A stretch of 64,000 nt of DNA from Nitrospirota bacterium (GCA_018971525.1 JAGXAR010000014.1:1-64000), one strand, 5' to 3'. Positions 26,601 through 35,705 are shown, counted from the stretch's first letter. Notes: generated by a model not told the origin, from the letters alone. A program made the numbers and translations.

Positions 26601-27116
26601 CTCCTTCCCGAAGATTTCCTGAAACTCCCCAGCCACCGCCCTGGCGCCATCCATGTCCTTCTGGCCGATGAGGTAGGGGATCTCGCCGCTCAAGCAGCCG
26701 GACAGGGCGATTAGTCCCTCATGATTCTCTTTCAGAATTTCTTTATCCATCCGTGGCTTATAGTAGAATCCTTCAAGATATGCTTTACTGACAAGCTTGA
26801 TCAGATTCTGATAGCCGGTCAGATTTCGAGCCAGGAGGATCAGGTGATAGTAGTCGTTGTGGGCGAGGCCACTGTCTTTGGCAGCTAAGCGACTGCCAGG
26901 CGCCATGTAGGCTTCGCAGCCGATGATGGGTTTGATGCCTGCGTCTTTGGCCTTGCGGTAGAACTCGATAGCTCCGAACATGTTGCCATGATCGGTCATC
27001 GCCACGGCCGGCTGATTGAACGATTTGATCTGTTGGACGAGCGGCTCGATTTGATTCGCGCCGTCCAGGAGGCTGAATTGGGTATGCAGATGGAGATGAA
27101 CGAATTGCGACGCCAC
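23655..27116 (-). CDS. dnaE: DNA polymerase III alpha subunit
   Basis: About 1153 residues. The N-terminal PHP domain has HLHLHTQFSLLDG. The palm has the catalytic Asp pair in SLPDIDMDFCMDRRG, with GRGSAAGSLVAYAL just before it. The fingers hold RRAMGKKKPEEM and GYGFNKSHAAAYA. A helix-hairpin-helix and an OB-fold (IKLCGIITTVKSMLTKKG) follow. It is the replicative polymerase catalytic subunit. The length is normal for DnaE1-type enzymes and all motifs are intact. The ATG lies ~30 codons before nothing else in frame, so the start is secure. Confidence 0.97.
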   Translation of the reverse strand: MASQFVHLHLHTQFSLLDGANQIEPLVQQIKSFNQPAVAMTDHGNMFGAIEFYRKAKDAGIKPIIGCEAYMAPGSRLAAKDSGLAHNDYYHLILLARNLTGYQNLIKLVSKAYLEGFYYKPRMDKEILKENHEGLIALSGCLSGEIPYLIGQKDMDGARAVAGEFQEIFGKEHFYLEVQANGLDHQRVANSGLLEIAKKMDIPLVGTNDCHYLKKEDFRPHELMLCLQTGKTISDPNRMKFDTDQLYVKSTEEVTAAFIEFPDAVANTCRIADNCDLQLALNKTYLPQYKVPEGFTRETYLERLALEGLAARLQERPSQILPATYELRLREELTIICSMGFAGYFLIVWDIIKFARSRNIPVGPGRGSAAGSLVAYALRITDLDPLVYTLLFERFLNPERVSLPDIDMDFCMDRRGEVINYVVDKYGKDHVAQIITFGTLGAKAAIRDVGRVLEIPYAEVDRVAKLVPNQLNITLQQALDQEPKLRDLVETDTRVNELMGIARSLEGLARHASTHAAGVVISEGPLTDHVPLYKGANDEIVTQYSMGDVEKIGLVKFDFLGLKTLTMIKRAEDLINEGHPGDPPLVMEQVPFDDPKTFALLSSGKTIGLFQLESSGMRDLLTGLKPDRFEDIIAIIALYRPGPMDLIPDFIKRKQGKIPIAYEVPELEPILKDTYGVIVYQEQVMAIANKVAGFSLGQADILRRAMGKKKPEEMEKLRAQFLAGARTNKIPDKKAEKLYELIQKFAGYGFNKSHAAAYAVVCYQTGYLKAHYPTEFMAALMTTDMGNADKIVGYFTECRDLNIKVLPPDVNESHKNFTVVDHAIRFGLAAIKNVGEGAVESIIEIRNNTGPFKSFFEFCRRVDLHKVNKRMLEGLIKTGAFDSTGAKRSQLAAVLDQAVEDGAAAQRERDLGQTNIFGDELTGHGDSEHLAVPPLPNIPEWDQSERLKHERELTGFYISSHPLARYEATIQALATASTVSLPELSDGREIKLCGIITTVKSMLTKKGDRMAYLTLEDLQGVVEVIVFPDLYKNSADLVVPERLVRITGTVDRGDKGTKIRGSKIEPLAEVQAQTIKRVHVRLTNHPDVAEQLPRLREIFQRHPGSTTVVLTLRMDSSLEAETAPLPNLTVTPSERFVADVEEVLGKGAIFLLS

Positions 27117-27505
27117 GGAAGGAATTCCTTTGGCGAATTCTAGTCAGCGGAGAGAAGCGAAGTCAATCAAGGCGGGTCACCATTTTGTTAGGTAGTGAAT
27201 AGGCTGCCGCCAGACTGCGCATTCAGACCGGGCCCACAGAGAAGCTTTAAAGCCTCTCTCAATGCGACCTTCTCGGTGATGCTGATAAAAAACATGAATC
27301 GGCTGAAAATGTGCCGCGTGTGTTCGTGTCCGACAGGCATAGGAATCAGGACCCTATGAGGAATAGCTCGCTGGCGGCAGGGTTCCTGGTTCGTGAAGCC
27401 GAATCCGCGAGGCGCCTGCGCAAAGCTCATGTCGCACGCCGCGAGATTGAGCGACGAGCCACGAATCACGATATGAGAGGTGCTTCCCGATGAGAGCAGG
27501 CCGCG
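27117..27505. other. Intergenic interval with no supported gene
   Basis: This is the upstream region of dnaE and the downstream region of the coiled-coil gene. Two short ORFs on opposite strands (27188-27469 and 27311-27493) have no protein-like composition. It probably holds the dnaE promoter, but no convincing -35/-10 pair was picked out. Confidence 0.5.
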
Positions 27506-28828
27506 TCAGAGTCGTTTGCCGTACTTCTGCTCATAAAGTTTTTTGGCGCCGGCAATCCACTTGTCCCGTTTGATGCGATCGGGCACGGTGTCGAGTTTGT
27601 CCGCTATCCGTTTCAGGTCGGTGGTATCCCACTGCGCGACTTGCCGGAAGGTCACGATGCCCATGTCGTTGAGCACTCGTTCGAATGCCGGTCCGATTCC
27701 ACGGATTTGTTTCAAGTCATCTTTCGGCGGCGCCGTTGACGGTTTGGTCTGGGCGATTTGAAGACTGAGTTGATCGCCGGCCGGCTGGACCGGGTGTGGC
27801 GCGACGCCGCCGTCTGTGCGAATCCGGAGCGCGGCCCGGACTTCGCCAAGCCGCTTACGGAGGCGACTGATCTCTTCTTCCTTTTCGTCGACCTTCTTGG
27901 CCTGGCCTGCCATCTCCACTTGGAGGGATTCGAAGGCGTCGATGTGTCGCTGCAGGGTGGCGATGTGATCGTCTTTTTCTCTCAGCCGTTGCTCGTGGAG
28001 GGTGAGCTGGGCTTGGAGGTCGTCAACCTGTATGCATATTTTCTGAAATCGGGCCGCTTCGTCCGTCGCCTGCTGGACAGCCTGGGTGTATTTGGCTTTC
28101 CAGGCATCGCCAGCCGCTTCTTGCTCCCTCATCTGTTGATGGAGAGGTTCAAGCTCATCGATCTTTCGGTCTCGCTCGGCCAGCTGTCGCTCGATTTCAT
28201 GCAGCGCGGTTCGGTGCTGCATATCCCGTTCACTGAGTTGCACTTCGAGCCAATGGACTCGGCCTTGTGCTGGCTCCAATTCCTGGATTCGCGTGCGAAG
28301 TCGATCGGTGTCTGCAGGGTGATGTTCCAAGGCCGCGAGACGTTCTTGCAGCGGGAGCAGTTCCTGTTCCTTAAGAGCCAGTGCCTGTTGCGCGGCTTCG
28401 AGTGCGGCTTTGGATTCCCGGACTACCGCTGCCTGCGCGCTCATTGCGGCTTCGCTGTCGCTGACGCCCGCGAGGAGTGCAGCCTGTTCGGATTCCAATG
28501 TCGATAGCCGCTGTTTCGTCCCAGTCAACTCTTCCTGCAGCGCATGGATGCGTTCGTGGCGCGAGGAGAGTTCCTGCAGGGTGGATTGGTGGAGTGCCTC
28601 CGATGCGATTATCTTGCCTTCGAGGATCTGGTTCGCCGAGACTTTGACTTTCAGCTCATACTGAAGCTTCTCTAACGCCTGGTCTTTGAGGCGCAGGGTT
28701 GCGGTGACGTCCATGAGTTGTTGGGTGAGTGGGCCGGCGGATAGGTGTCGCAGCAGCCATCCGACTGCGCCACCGATTCCAGCCGCGACGATCAGACATC
28801 CCAGCATCTGGCCGATGAGCATGGTCAT
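27506..28828 (-). CDS. Membrane-anchored coiled-coil protein with C-terminal helix-hairpin-helix
   Basis: About 440 residues. An N-terminal transmembrane helix (LIGQMLGCLIVAAGIGGAV) is followed by a very long heptad-rich coiled coil (~residues 40-330, many Glu/Gln/Arg) and a Pro-rich linker. The C-terminal ~70 residues begin DDLKQIRGIGPAFERVLNDM, a helix-hairpin-helix fold like that seen in 'flap endonuclease/L21-like' domains. It may tether a nucleic acid or protein partner to the inner membrane. No enzyme motif is present. It overlaps the OmpA-BON gene by four bases (ATGA), so they are translated together. Confidence 0.7.
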   Translation of the reverse strand: MTMLIGQMLGCLIVAAGIGGAVGWLLRHLSAGPLTQQLMDVTATLRLKDQALEKLQYELKVKVSANQILEGKIIASEALHQSTLQELSSRHERIHALQEELTGTKQRLSTLESEQAALLAGVSDSEAAMSAQAAVVRESKAALEAAQQALALKEQELLPLQERLAALEHHPADTDRLRTRIQELEPAQGRVHWLEVQLSERDMQHRTALHEIERQLAERDRKIDELEPLHQQMREQEAAGDAWKAKYTQAVQQATDEAARFQKICIQVDDLQAQLTLHEQRLREKDDHIATLQRHIDAFESLQVEMAGQAKKVDEKEEEISRLRKRLGEVRAALRIRTDGGVAPHPVQPAGDQLSLQIAQTKPSTAPPKDDLKQIRGIGPAFERVLNDMGIVTFRQVAQWDTTDLKRIADKLDTVPDRIKRDKWIAGAKKLYEQKYGKRL

Positions 28829-29685
28829 AGGTCGCTACGTCCTTTCACCCGTAATTCAATGCGGCGATTGTGCTGGAAGCCCGCCCGAGTCTGCGCCGCC
28901 GACAGCGGTCGTGAGGCGCCATAGCCGACGGCCGTGAATTTGTTGGTCAGACCGTGGCTGATGAAGTAGTGTCGCACGGCTTCTGCGCGGCGGCGGCTGA
29001 GTTGAAGGTTATAGTCCGGCTCACCGTACTTGTCAGTGTGACCGCCGATCTCAATGGCCGTGTGAGGGGTACGACGTAACAGGGTGATCAGCTGGTCGAC
29101 GGTGGCGCGACCACGGGGGGTCATCGTCGTGCTATTCGATTCAAACTCGATGGAGGCGTGCGAGAGAATCTCATTCAATTTCTTCTGGAGCGAGGGGGAG
29201 GGAGGCGGGATCGGAGCCGCCAGAATATGATCTTCCAGCTCAAGCCCCGTTTGTGCAAGAGGGGCAATATCTTGGAGCACGGTGGCTTTGGCACGATCGT
29301 TCTCAACCCGGCCGCTTAGGACAATGGAGCGACCGTCGATGATGATGGAGCCGCGTTCCGTCATGTGTCCTAAGACGGGAAGGACCTTGGAGACATTGTC
29401 AGTCCACGCCGCAGGTCCCACTCTCGTATCCACCGTCAACTCATCGACCACTCGACCAGGCGTTGCTCCATAGAGTTCTTGGGCTCGCTGAAGGATCGAG
29501 GCTTTACTTGTCGCACTCGGGAGCGATCCACGGAGGGTTAGGGTCCCATGTTCTAAACGCGCATGAAAGGTGGCAGGGGTAAGGGGCATCGATACTGTCG
29601 TTGGGGGAAGGTGGCGTGGAAGACAGAAGACGGCGAGGAGCCCGAGTGCAACAGCGCCGGCGGCAAGAATCGCTGCACGCATCAT
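28825..29685 (-). CDS. OmpA-family protein with BON-like domain
   Basis: About 286 residues. A hydrophobic N-terminal anchor or signal (AAILAAGAVALGLLAVFCL) is followed by BON-type repeats (residues ~35-150, with LTLRGSLPS and IVLSGRVEND). A C-terminal OmpA peptidoglycan-binding domain has IEIGGHTDKYGEPDYNLQLS and RRAEAVRHYF. It should sit in the cell envelope and hold peptidoglycan. It is the first gene of a two-gene operon with the coiled-coil/HhH protein, which suggests a shared envelope structure. Confidence 0.85.
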   Translation of the reverse strand: MMRAAILAAGAVALGLLAVFCLPRHLPPTTVSMPLTPATFHARLEHGTLTLRGSLPSATSKASILQRAQELYGATPGRVVDELTVDTRVGPAAWTDNVSKVLPVLGHMTERGSIIIDGRSIVLSGRVENDRAKATVLQDIAPLAQTGLELEDHILAAPIPPPSPSLQKKLNEILSHASIEFESNSTTMTPRGRATVDQLITLLRRTPHTAIEIGGHTDKYGEPDYNLQLSRRRAEAVRHYFISHGLTNKFTAVGYGASRPLSAAQTRAGFQHNRRIELRVKGRSDL

Positions 29686-29711
29686 GGATCAACTCTCGAA
29701 CGATTGGTAGC

Positions 29712-29735
29712 TGGTAGGCCCCTGTAAACCTACCA
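29712..29735. promoter_or_regulatory. Inverted repeat in the ompA-purH divergent region
   Basis: TGGTAGG (29712-29718) and CCTACCA (29729-29735) form a perfect 7-base inverted repeat with a 10-base spacer, 27 bases upstream of the OmpA-BON gene and ~200 bases upstream of purH. It is a candidate operator for either gene. Confidence 0.35.
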
Positions 29736-29935
29736 TACTGGGTGGGCTCATGCCAGGCAGGATTTGTCGGCCTAGCTCGTATGATCCTTCCTGGGACGCG
29801 CCGGGGTAGATGGATGCATCAGCCGTCGAGGCGTGGGGTTCCCATCCCTCTTGTAAGGTGGATATTCATTTGTTATTCTTCGCCGCGCCTTCCGACTCAC
29901 GTAACATCTATCGATCGTCTTCCAAGGAGTGATCT

Positions 29936-31489
29936 ATGGCCGGCATCAAGCGGGCATTAATCAGCGTGTCAGACAAGACCGGTGTGCTGGAAATGGCGAA
30001 AGGGCTCGAGGCCCTTGGTGCCGAGATTCTCTCGACCGGAGGAACGGCAAAAGCCTTGCGGGAGGCCGGTGTGAAGGTGACCGATGTGGCGGCCTACACC
30101 GGCTCACCGGAAATTCTCGACGGCCGTGTCAAGACACTGCACCCCAAGATCCATGGCGGCTTACTGGGACGGCGTTCGGTGCCTGCCCATGTCCAGCAGA
30201 TGGAGCAGCAGGGAATCGGACCCATCGATGTGGTCGTGGTCAACCTCTATCCGTTCGAGGCGACGATCGCGAAACCCCACTGTCCCTTTGAAGAGGCCAT
30301 TGAAAATATCGATATCGGCGGGCCGTCTATGCTGCGCTCTGCAGCTAAAAACCACGAAGATGTCTTGGTGGTCGTGGACCCGACCGACTACCAGCGTGTG
30401 CTTGACGCGGCAAGGACAGGGACGGTGTCGCAAGAGTTACGGCGCGAGTTGGCGATGAAGGTGTTTCAACACACGGCGCGCTACGACAGTCTGATCGCCG
30501 GGTATCTTGAAAAGCAGGTGCAAGGCAGCGAGGTCAAGTTTCCGAAAATATTGTCCCTGCAGTTCGAACGGGCGGAGATGCTCCGTTATGGGGAGAACCC
30601 GCATCAGCAAGGGGCCTTCTATCGAGAGCTGCATTCGGCCGAGCCATCGGTGTCCCGCGGGAAGATCCTCCACGGCAAGGCGATGTCGTATAACAATTTC
30701 CTCGATGCCAATTCGGCGCTTGAGCTGGCGAAAGAGTATGACGAGATCGCCGTGGCCATCATCAAGCACAACAATCCCTGCGGCGTGGCACTGGGTACGA
30801 CGCCGGTCGAGGCCTATGTGAAAGCCCGGGAGACCGATCCCATCTCGGCGTTCGGTGGCGTGATTGCATTCAATCGCCCCGTGGATTTGGCCGCGGCCAA
30901 GGAAATCACCTCCACGTTTGTGGAAGTGGTCGTTGCGCCTGGGTTTGCAGATGATGCCCTCGCAGAATTGAAGCGCAAGAAGGATCTGCGTTTGCTCGAT
31001 GTCGGGCCGCTCACGAACGTGAAGCGAGAGGGTTTCGACCTCAAGAAATTGGTTGGGGGCTTGATCGTGCAGGATCGGGATCTCGGTGTCTTGACTGATC
31101 TGAAAGCCCTCAACGTACCAACCCAGCGCAAACCGACGGACGAGGAGTATGCAGCCTGCGCGTTTGCCTGGAAGGTCTGCAAACACGTGAAGTCGAACGC
31201 GATCATCTATGCGAAGCCTGGGCAGACGGTGGGGATCGGCGCCGGCCAGATGAGTCGGGTCGATTCGGTGAAGCTTGCGGCGATGAAAGCCCAGATGCCG
31301 ATCAAGGGGTGTGTGATGGCGTCGGATGCGTTCTTCCCGTTCCGGGATGGATTGGATGCCGCTGCGAAAGCGGGGATTACGGCGGTCATTCAGCCGGGCG
31401 GCTCGATTCGCGATCCCGAAATTATCAAAGCCGCAGATGAACAGGGGTTGGCGATGATTATGACGGGCATGCGCCACTTCCGCCACTAA
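29936..31489 (+). CDS. purH: Bifunctional AICAR formyltransferase / IMP cyclohydrolase
   Basis: About 517 residues, the standard PurH length. The N-terminal IMP cyclohydrolase domain has the methylglyoxal-synthase-like fold ([47 protein letters not shown]). The C-terminal transformylase has [23 protein letters not shown] and [18 protein letters not shown]. It performs the last two steps of purine synthesis to IMP. It is followed by purD on the same strand. GGAGTGATCT precedes the ATG. Confidence 0.97.
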   Translation: MAGIKRALISVSDKTGVLEMAKGLEALGAEILSTGGTAKALREAGVKVTDVAAYTGSPEILDGRVKTLHPKIHGGLLGRRSVPAHVQQMEQQGIGPIDVVVVNLYPFEATIAKPHCPFEEAIENIDIGGPSMLRSAAKNHEDVLVVVDPTDYQRVLDAARTGTVSQELRRELAMKVFQHTARYDSLIAGYLEKQVQGSEVKFPKILSLQFERAEMLRYGENPHQQGAFYRELHSAEPSVSRGKILHGKAMSYNNFLDANSALELAKEYDEIAVAIIKHNNPCGVALGTTPVEAYVKARETDPISAFGGVIAFNRPVDLAAAKEITSTFVEVVVAPGFADDALAELKRKKDLRLLDVGPLTNVKREGFDLKKLVGGLIVQDRDLGVLTDLKALNVPTQRKPTDEEYAACAFAWKVCKHVKSNAIIYAKPGQTVGIGAGQMSRVDSVKLAAMKAQMPIKGCVMASDAFFPFRDGLDAAAKAGITAVIQPGGSIRDPEIIKAADEQGLAMIMTGMRHFRH

Positions 31490-31506
31490 CGGATGCTGAA
31501 ACGACA

Positions 31507-31526
31507 ACGTAGCCCAGAGGCTACGT
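31507..31526 (+). terminator. Hairpin between purH and purD
   Basis: ACGTAGCC (31507-31514) and GGCTACGT (31519-31526) form a perfect 8-base stem with a CAGA loop, 18 bases after the purH stop. A short TTTT lies ~8 bases downstream, too far for a classic terminator, so it may act as a partial attenuator or mRNA-stabilising hairpin. Confidence 0.4.
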
Positions 31527-31610
31527 CTCCGGTTTTGCCTTCGCCTGCGGCCTTGATGAAAAGCCGTGTGAACATCCTCCGAAGAAAGACTTCAAGCTGA
31601 AGGCTATCCC

Positions 31611-32885
31611 GTGAAAATCCTAATCGTTGGCAGTGGTGGACGCGAGCACGCCATAGCGTGGAAGCTCGCGCAAAGTCCCCGCAAGCCCATGCTCTACTGT
31701 GCGCCGGGCAATGCGGGGATCGAATCGCTCGCGACCTGTGTGCCGGTTAAAGCCGACGATATTGCCGGACTGAAAACATTCGTGCAGTCGGAGAAGATTG
31801 ATCTGACGGTCGTGGGGCCGGAAGCCCCGCTCGCGTTGGGCATTGTCGACGAATTTCGCAAATCCAAGCTCAAAATATTTGGACCGACGAAGGGCGCCGC
31901 ACGAATCGAAGCCAGCAAGGTCTTCTCCAAAGAGATCATGGCCAGCGCGAAGATCCGTACGGCGAAGGCGCAAAGTTTCGATCAGATCAAGCCAGCCTTA
32001 ACCTATGTTGCTCTACATGAACTCCCTGTGGTGGTGAAGGCTGATGGACTGGCGCAGGGGAAGGGAGTGGTGGTCGCGACGACTCGTGAGGAGGCGATGC
32101 AGGCTGTCCGAGATTCGATTGAGCATGCGGTGTTTGGTCAGGCTGGTCAGCGGGTGTTGATCGAACAGTTTCTTGACGGCGAGGAACTGACGATCATGGC
32201 CTTCACGGATGGCCGGACAGTGGTGCCGATGCTGCCGGCGCAAGATCATAAACGAGTCGGGGATGGCGATACGGGACCCAATACCGGGGGCATGGGGGCC
32301 TATTGTCCTGCGCCGCTCGGCACCATGGCGCTGCGCGAGCAAGTTACCCGGCAGGTCCTCTATCCCGCCGTCGAAGCCTTGTCTCGCATAGGCTGTCCGT
32401 ATCAGGGGGTTTTATACGCCGGGCTTATGATCGTGAAGGGGACGCCGTACGTCCTGGAGTTCAATGCCCGGATGGGGGATCCGGAAACCCAAGTCGTGCT
32501 CCCATTGCTCAAGACCGATTTGCTTGAGGTGATGGAGGCCGTGGTCGAACATCGGCTCGATCAGCTCACCGTGGACTGGCATGATGAGACGGCGGTATGC
32601 GTTGTCATGACGTCGGGAGGCTATCCCGGTGTCTATCAGACTGGCCGGGCAATTCACGGATTGCCGACCACGACTGATGCGACGACCGTGGTATTTCATG
32701 CGGGTACGGCACGAGCAGGTACCGAGGTGGTGACGGCCGGGGGCCGGGTGCTGGGAATTACGGGACGTGGAAAGACCTTAGCCGACGCGCAAGCGGAGGC
32801 CTATCGCGTGACCCGGTCGATTTCATTTGAAGGCTCTCACTATCGGACGGATATTGCGCATCGCGCATTCGCACGTCACGCGTAA
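31611..32885 (+). CDS. purD: Phosphoribosylamine-glycine ligase
   Basis: About 424 residues. The N-terminal domain starts KILIVGSGGREHAIAWKLA. The ATP-grasp region has PVVVKADGLAQGKGVVVA and NTGGMGAYCPAP, and the C-terminal part of the active site has YVLEFNARMGDPETQVVLP. It makes GAR from phosphoribosylamine and glycine, the second step of purine synthesis. The start codon is GTG at 31611. It sits 121 bases after purH and 6 bases before the Sua5/YrdC gene. Confidence 0.96.
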   Translation: MKILIVGSGGREHAIAWKLAQSPRKPMLYCAPGNAGIESLATCVPVKADDIAGLKTFVQSEKIDLTVVGPEAPLALGIVDEFRKSKLKIFGPTKGAARIEASKVFSKEIMASAKIRTAKAQSFDQIKPALTYVALHELPVVVKADGLAQGKGVVVATTREEAMQAVRDSIEHAVFGQAGQRVLIEQFLDGEELTIMAFTDGRTVVPMLPAQDHKRVGDGDTGPNTGGMGAYCPAPLGTMALREQVTRQVLYPAVEALSRIGCPYQGVLYAGLMIVKGTPYVLEFNARMGDPETQVVLPLLKTDLLEVMEAVVEHRLDQLTVDWHDETAVCVVMTSGGYPGVYQTGRAIHGLPTTTDATTVVFHAGTARAGTEVVTAGGRVLGITGRGKTLADAQAEAYRVTRSISFEGSHYRTDIAHRAFARHA

Positions 32886-32891
32886 CGCAGA

Positions 32892-33575
32892 ATGGGGCTG
32901 ATGGTTCCTGCCATGGCAACGATCGAGCGCTACGCTGCTTCCACCGTTCCGGTGCTTGCTGAGCGGGTGCGTCGCGTGCTCGGAGAGAGCGGGCTTATCG
33001 CCCTGCCTACGGAAAGTTTCTACGGGCTAGCAGTGGCTCCCTTCGACGAGCAGGCGCTCGCCAAATTGTGGCGGGTCAAAGGCCGGTCGGAGGGTAAACC
33101 GATTCTCGTGCTGATCGGAGACAGACCTCAGTTGGAGCCGTTCGTTCGAAGCATCCCACCAGCGGCCACCGTATTAATGAACGCGTTCTGGCCCGGGCCT
33201 CTCACGATCGTCTTCCCCGCAGCGGCTGGACTCTCCGATGCGGTGACTGCGGGGACCGGCTCTGTCGGCATCCGTCTCAGTGCCTGGCAGCCGCTGGGTG
33301 ATCTCTTGCGTCGAGTCGGGCCGGTGACCGGCACCAGTGCGAATCGTGAGGGCATGCCGCCGCCCCGCAGGGCCGAAGAGGTGCAGCACAGCCTTGGCGA
33401 CGCGGTTGATTTGATCGTTGATGCCGGACCAACCCCCGGCGGGCAACCGTCCACCGTCATCGATGCACGGGGGCCGATCCGAATCATTCGCGATGGAACA
33501 GTAGATCGAGGTGCCATCGCGGCACAGTTGGCCTCTCACGGCCTGCATCTCGACGCAGATAGTCGGCGAAATTGA
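32892..33575 (+). CDS. L-threonylcarbamoyladenylate synthase (Sua5/YciO/YrdC family)
   Basis: About 227 residues with a YrdC domain. It has GLIALPTESFYGLAVAPFDE near the start, then LWRVKGRSEGKPILVLIG, FWPGPLTIVFP and GPVTGTSANREG. The family makes threonylcarbamoyl-AMP for the t6A37 tRNA modification from threonine, bicarbonate and ATP. The residues of the nucleotide pocket are present. It ends soon after the YrdC domain and lacks the extra Sua5 domain, so it is TsaC-like. Starts at 32892, 32901 and 32913 are all in frame; the last (MATIERY) is plausible. Cotranscription with purD is likely. Confidence 0.88.
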   Translation: MGLMVPAMATIERYAASTVPVLAERVRRVLGESGLIALPTESFYGLAVAPFDEQALAKLWRVKGRSEGKPILVLIGDRPQLEPFVRSIPPAATVLMNAFWPGPLTIVFPAAAGLSDAVTAGTGSVGIRLSAWQPLGDLLRRVGPVTGTSANREGMPPPRRAEEVQHSLGDAVDLIVDAGPTPGGQPSTVIDARGPIRIIRDGTVDRGAIAAQLASHGLHLDADSRRN

Positions 33576-33606
33576 TTGCATCGTTCACACTGAAAGGAGA
33601 ATGCTG

Positions 33607-34023
33607 ATGACTCAAACAATGATGGTGCGGAATCTTGCGGCGGTGGCCGCGATAACGATCTTCTCGGTGGGTCTTTCCGGGTGCGATTACTGGCCCCCCG
33701 CACTTCAAACACAAATAGAACAACTCCGCTCCGAACTGCAGACCGCGACAGTGGAAAAGACCCAGTTACAGAATCAACTCGCCTCGATTACGAAGGTGAA
33801 AGACGACTTGCAGGTGCAAGTGGATGATCTGTCACGGGCGAACCGCGATAAATCGTCAATGATCAACAGCTTGCAGAATAGCCTGGCGGCCGCACAGGAG
33901 CGGCTGGCGAAGTCGGCGAAAGCTGCAGCGCCGAAAGCGGGCGCAGCCAAGCCCTCCGCAAAGGTCACGCAGAAGGCCTCGGTCAAGAAGAAAGCACCGG
34001 CCAAGGCTACACACGTGCGCTAG
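33607..34023 (+). CDS. Small lipoprotein with coiled coil and Lys/Ala-rich tail
   Basis: About 138 residues. The signal peptide ends in the lipobox LSGC at about residue 26, so the protein should be a lipoprotein. A heptad-patterned coiled coil follows (QIEQLRSELQTATVEKTQLQ onward to ~residue 95), then a low-complexity Ala/Lys/Pro tail. The layout is Lpp-like, with a positively charged end that could touch peptidoglycan or nucleic acid. The ATG at 33607 is preferred because AAGGAG lies 7 bases upstream; ATG 33601 is too close to it. Confidence 0.7.
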   Translation: MTQTMMVRNLAAVAAITIFSVGLSGCDYWPPALQTQIEQLRSELQTATVEKTQLQNQLASITKVKDDLQVQVDDLSRANRDKSSMINSLQNSLAAAQERLAKSAKAAAPKAGAAKPSAKVTQKASVKKKAPAKATHVR

Positions 34024-34042
34024 CGCGCCTCGTCTCCGTTGT

Positions 34043-34435
34043 CTATTTGGCGGAAGATGACGACGATGGCGCGGTCGTCGCTGTGCTGGAAGAGGTTGAG
34101 CCCGTGCTAGACGGGCTGCTTGCCGGCGCAGACGCGGGGGGAGAAGCTGGCGTAGACGGAGCCGCAGACGTCGTCTGATCGGACGTGCCTGGCGCTTCCT
34201 CTTTTTTCTCCCCAGCCTTAGGTGCCGGTGCTTCACTGCCTGAGGAAGGTTTCATTTTGTCGGAGTAGTCCGTCACGTACCACCCGCTGCCCTTGAACAT
34301 GATGGCGGGCGAGGAAATAAGCCGTTGTACGGGCTTCCCGCATCGCGGGCAGCTGGTGAGGGGGTCGTCCTTCATGCTTTGTTTGACCTCAAACCTATCC
34401 GCGCAGCTTTCACACTGGTACTCGTAAATTGGCAC
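34043..34435 (-). CDS. FmdB-family zinc ribbon protein
   Basis: About 130 residues. The FmdB zinc ribbon occupies the first ~45: MPIYEYQCESCADRFEVKQ and then SCPRCGKPVQRLIS supply four Cys. FKGSGWYVTDYS is the usual extension. The remaining ~60 residues are a Ser/Ala/Thr/Pro-rich tail with no predicted fold. FmdB proteins are named for a putative regulator, but their true function is unclear. It is convergent with the lipoprotein gene and lies downstream of the aminotransferase gene. Confidence 0.88.
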   Translation of the reverse strand: MPIYEYQCESCADRFEVKQSMKDDPLTSCPRCGKPVQRLISSPAIMFKGSGWYVTDYSDKMKPSSGSEAPAPKAGEKKEEAPGTSDQTTSAAPSTPASPPASAPASSPSSTGSTSSSTATTAPSSSSSAK

Positions 34436-34511
34436 GATTCATTTCCTCCTGCTAGAACAAATTGCCTGCTGTCATCATGCAGATGAGGCCCTCATGATGA
34501 GGGACCCCACT

Positions 34512-35705
34512 CTAGGTGAGCTGTTTGAACGCCGCGTCGAGGCGATCCATTCCTCGGACGATCGTGTCCATGCTGGTCGCATACGACAGTCGAATATGCT
34601 GGGTGCTCCCAAATGGCTCACCGGGAACTACGGCGACCTTGAATTCTTGCAATAAGTAGTTCGCGAGGTCGGTCGGAGTTCCGATTGTTCCGCTTGTGCT
34701 CTTCCGTCCGAGCAGTCCACTCACATTGGGGAACGCATAAAATGCTCCGGTAGGCATTTGGCAGCGAACGCCGGGCATTGCATTTAGGCGCTCGACCATG
34801 ACGCGCCGTCGCCGGTCGAACTCTGTCACCATCTTTTCTGTGAACGCAGCACCTTCGCGTAAGGCCACGACGGCAGCCTTTTGTGAAATGGAACAGGGGT
34901 TGGACGTACTCTGGCTTTGAATGTTCGCCATGGCGGTCAGAAGGTCTTTGGGCCCGGCCGCGTAGCCGATCCGCCAGCCGGTCATCGCATAGGCCTTCGA
35001 GACACCGTTGATCACGACGGTACGAGCGGCGACCTCCGGTCCTAACGAGGCAATGCTCGTGTGGGTCACTCTGTCGTAGAGGACTTTTTCATAAATCTCA
35101 TCTGAAATCAGAAGGAGATTGCGACGGAGAGCCAGTTCAGCAAGGCGTTCGAGCGTCTTCCGATCGTAGGTCGCTCCCGTTGGATTGCAGGGGCTATTGA
35201 CGATAATCGCTTTGGTTCGTGGTGTGACCAGCCGTTCCAATTCATTGGCATCAATGGCGTACCCAGCCTCTTCACGGGTCGGCAAGAACACCGGCGTGGC
35301 GTCGTTCAGAAGAGTTTGGTCGGCATAGGAGACCCAATAGGGAACGGGAATGATGACTTCGTCACCTGCTTCGAGGAGCGCTTCGGCAAGGTTGTAGAGC
35401 GAATGTTTGGCGCCACACGAGACCAGCACTTGAGACTTCTCGTACCGGAGCCCTTGCTCCGCCTGAAGTTTGTCGATAATCGCTTGGCGCAGCTCATCGA
35501 TGCCGGATGAGGGCGTATACTTCGTGAACCCCGCACGAATTGCGGCTTCTGCGGCGGCTTTGACCGGTTCAGGTGTATCGAAGTCCGGTTCTCCAGACGA
35601 GAAATCGGCGACATCGATTCCACGCGCTGCCATCGCCTTCGCGGTTGCGGCCATGGCCAAGGTGGGAGAGGGGGTAATTCGCCCCGCTCGTGCAGCAAGC
35701 TTCAT
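34512..35705 (-). CDS. Class I PLP-dependent aminotransferase (aspartate type)
   Basis: About 397 residues. It starts with the family opening (RITPSPTLAMAATAKAMAA, DFSSGEPDFDTPEPV). It has NPTGATYDRKTLERLAELAL, the Schiff-base Lys in NGVSKAYAMTGWRIGYAAG, and a C-terminal Arg in HIRLSYATS. The close match to the class I-beta group suggests aspartate or aspartate/prephenate aminotransferase. It overlaps coaD by four bases and follows rsmD-coaD in one operon. Confidence 0.92.
   Translation of the reverse strand: MKLAARAGRITPSPTLAMAATAKAMAARGIDVADFSSGEPDFDTPEPVKAAAEAAIRAGFTKYTPSSGIDELRQAIIDKLQAEQGLRYEKSQVLVSCGAKHSLYNLAEALLEAGDEVIIPVPYWVSYADQTLLNDATPVFLPTREEAGYAIDANELERLVTPRTKAIIVNSPCNPTGATYDRKTLERLAELALRRNLLLISDEIYEKVLYDRVTHTSIASLGPEVAARTVVINGVSKAYAMTGWRIGYAAGPKDLLTAMANIQSQSTSNPCSISQKAAVVALREGAAFTEKMVTEFDRRRRVMVERLNAMPGVRCQMPTGAFYAFPNVSGLLGRKSTSGTIGTPTDLANYLLQEFKVAVVPGEPFGSTQHIRLSYATSMDTIVRGMDRLDAAFKQLT

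Noticed and set aside
27188-27469. 93-codon ORF upstream of dnaE
   Set aside because: Random-looking composition and no ribosome binding site.
30437-31507. A 356-codon minus-strand ORF opposite purH
   Set aside because: Shadow of purH, rich in Arg and His as expected for an antisense frame.
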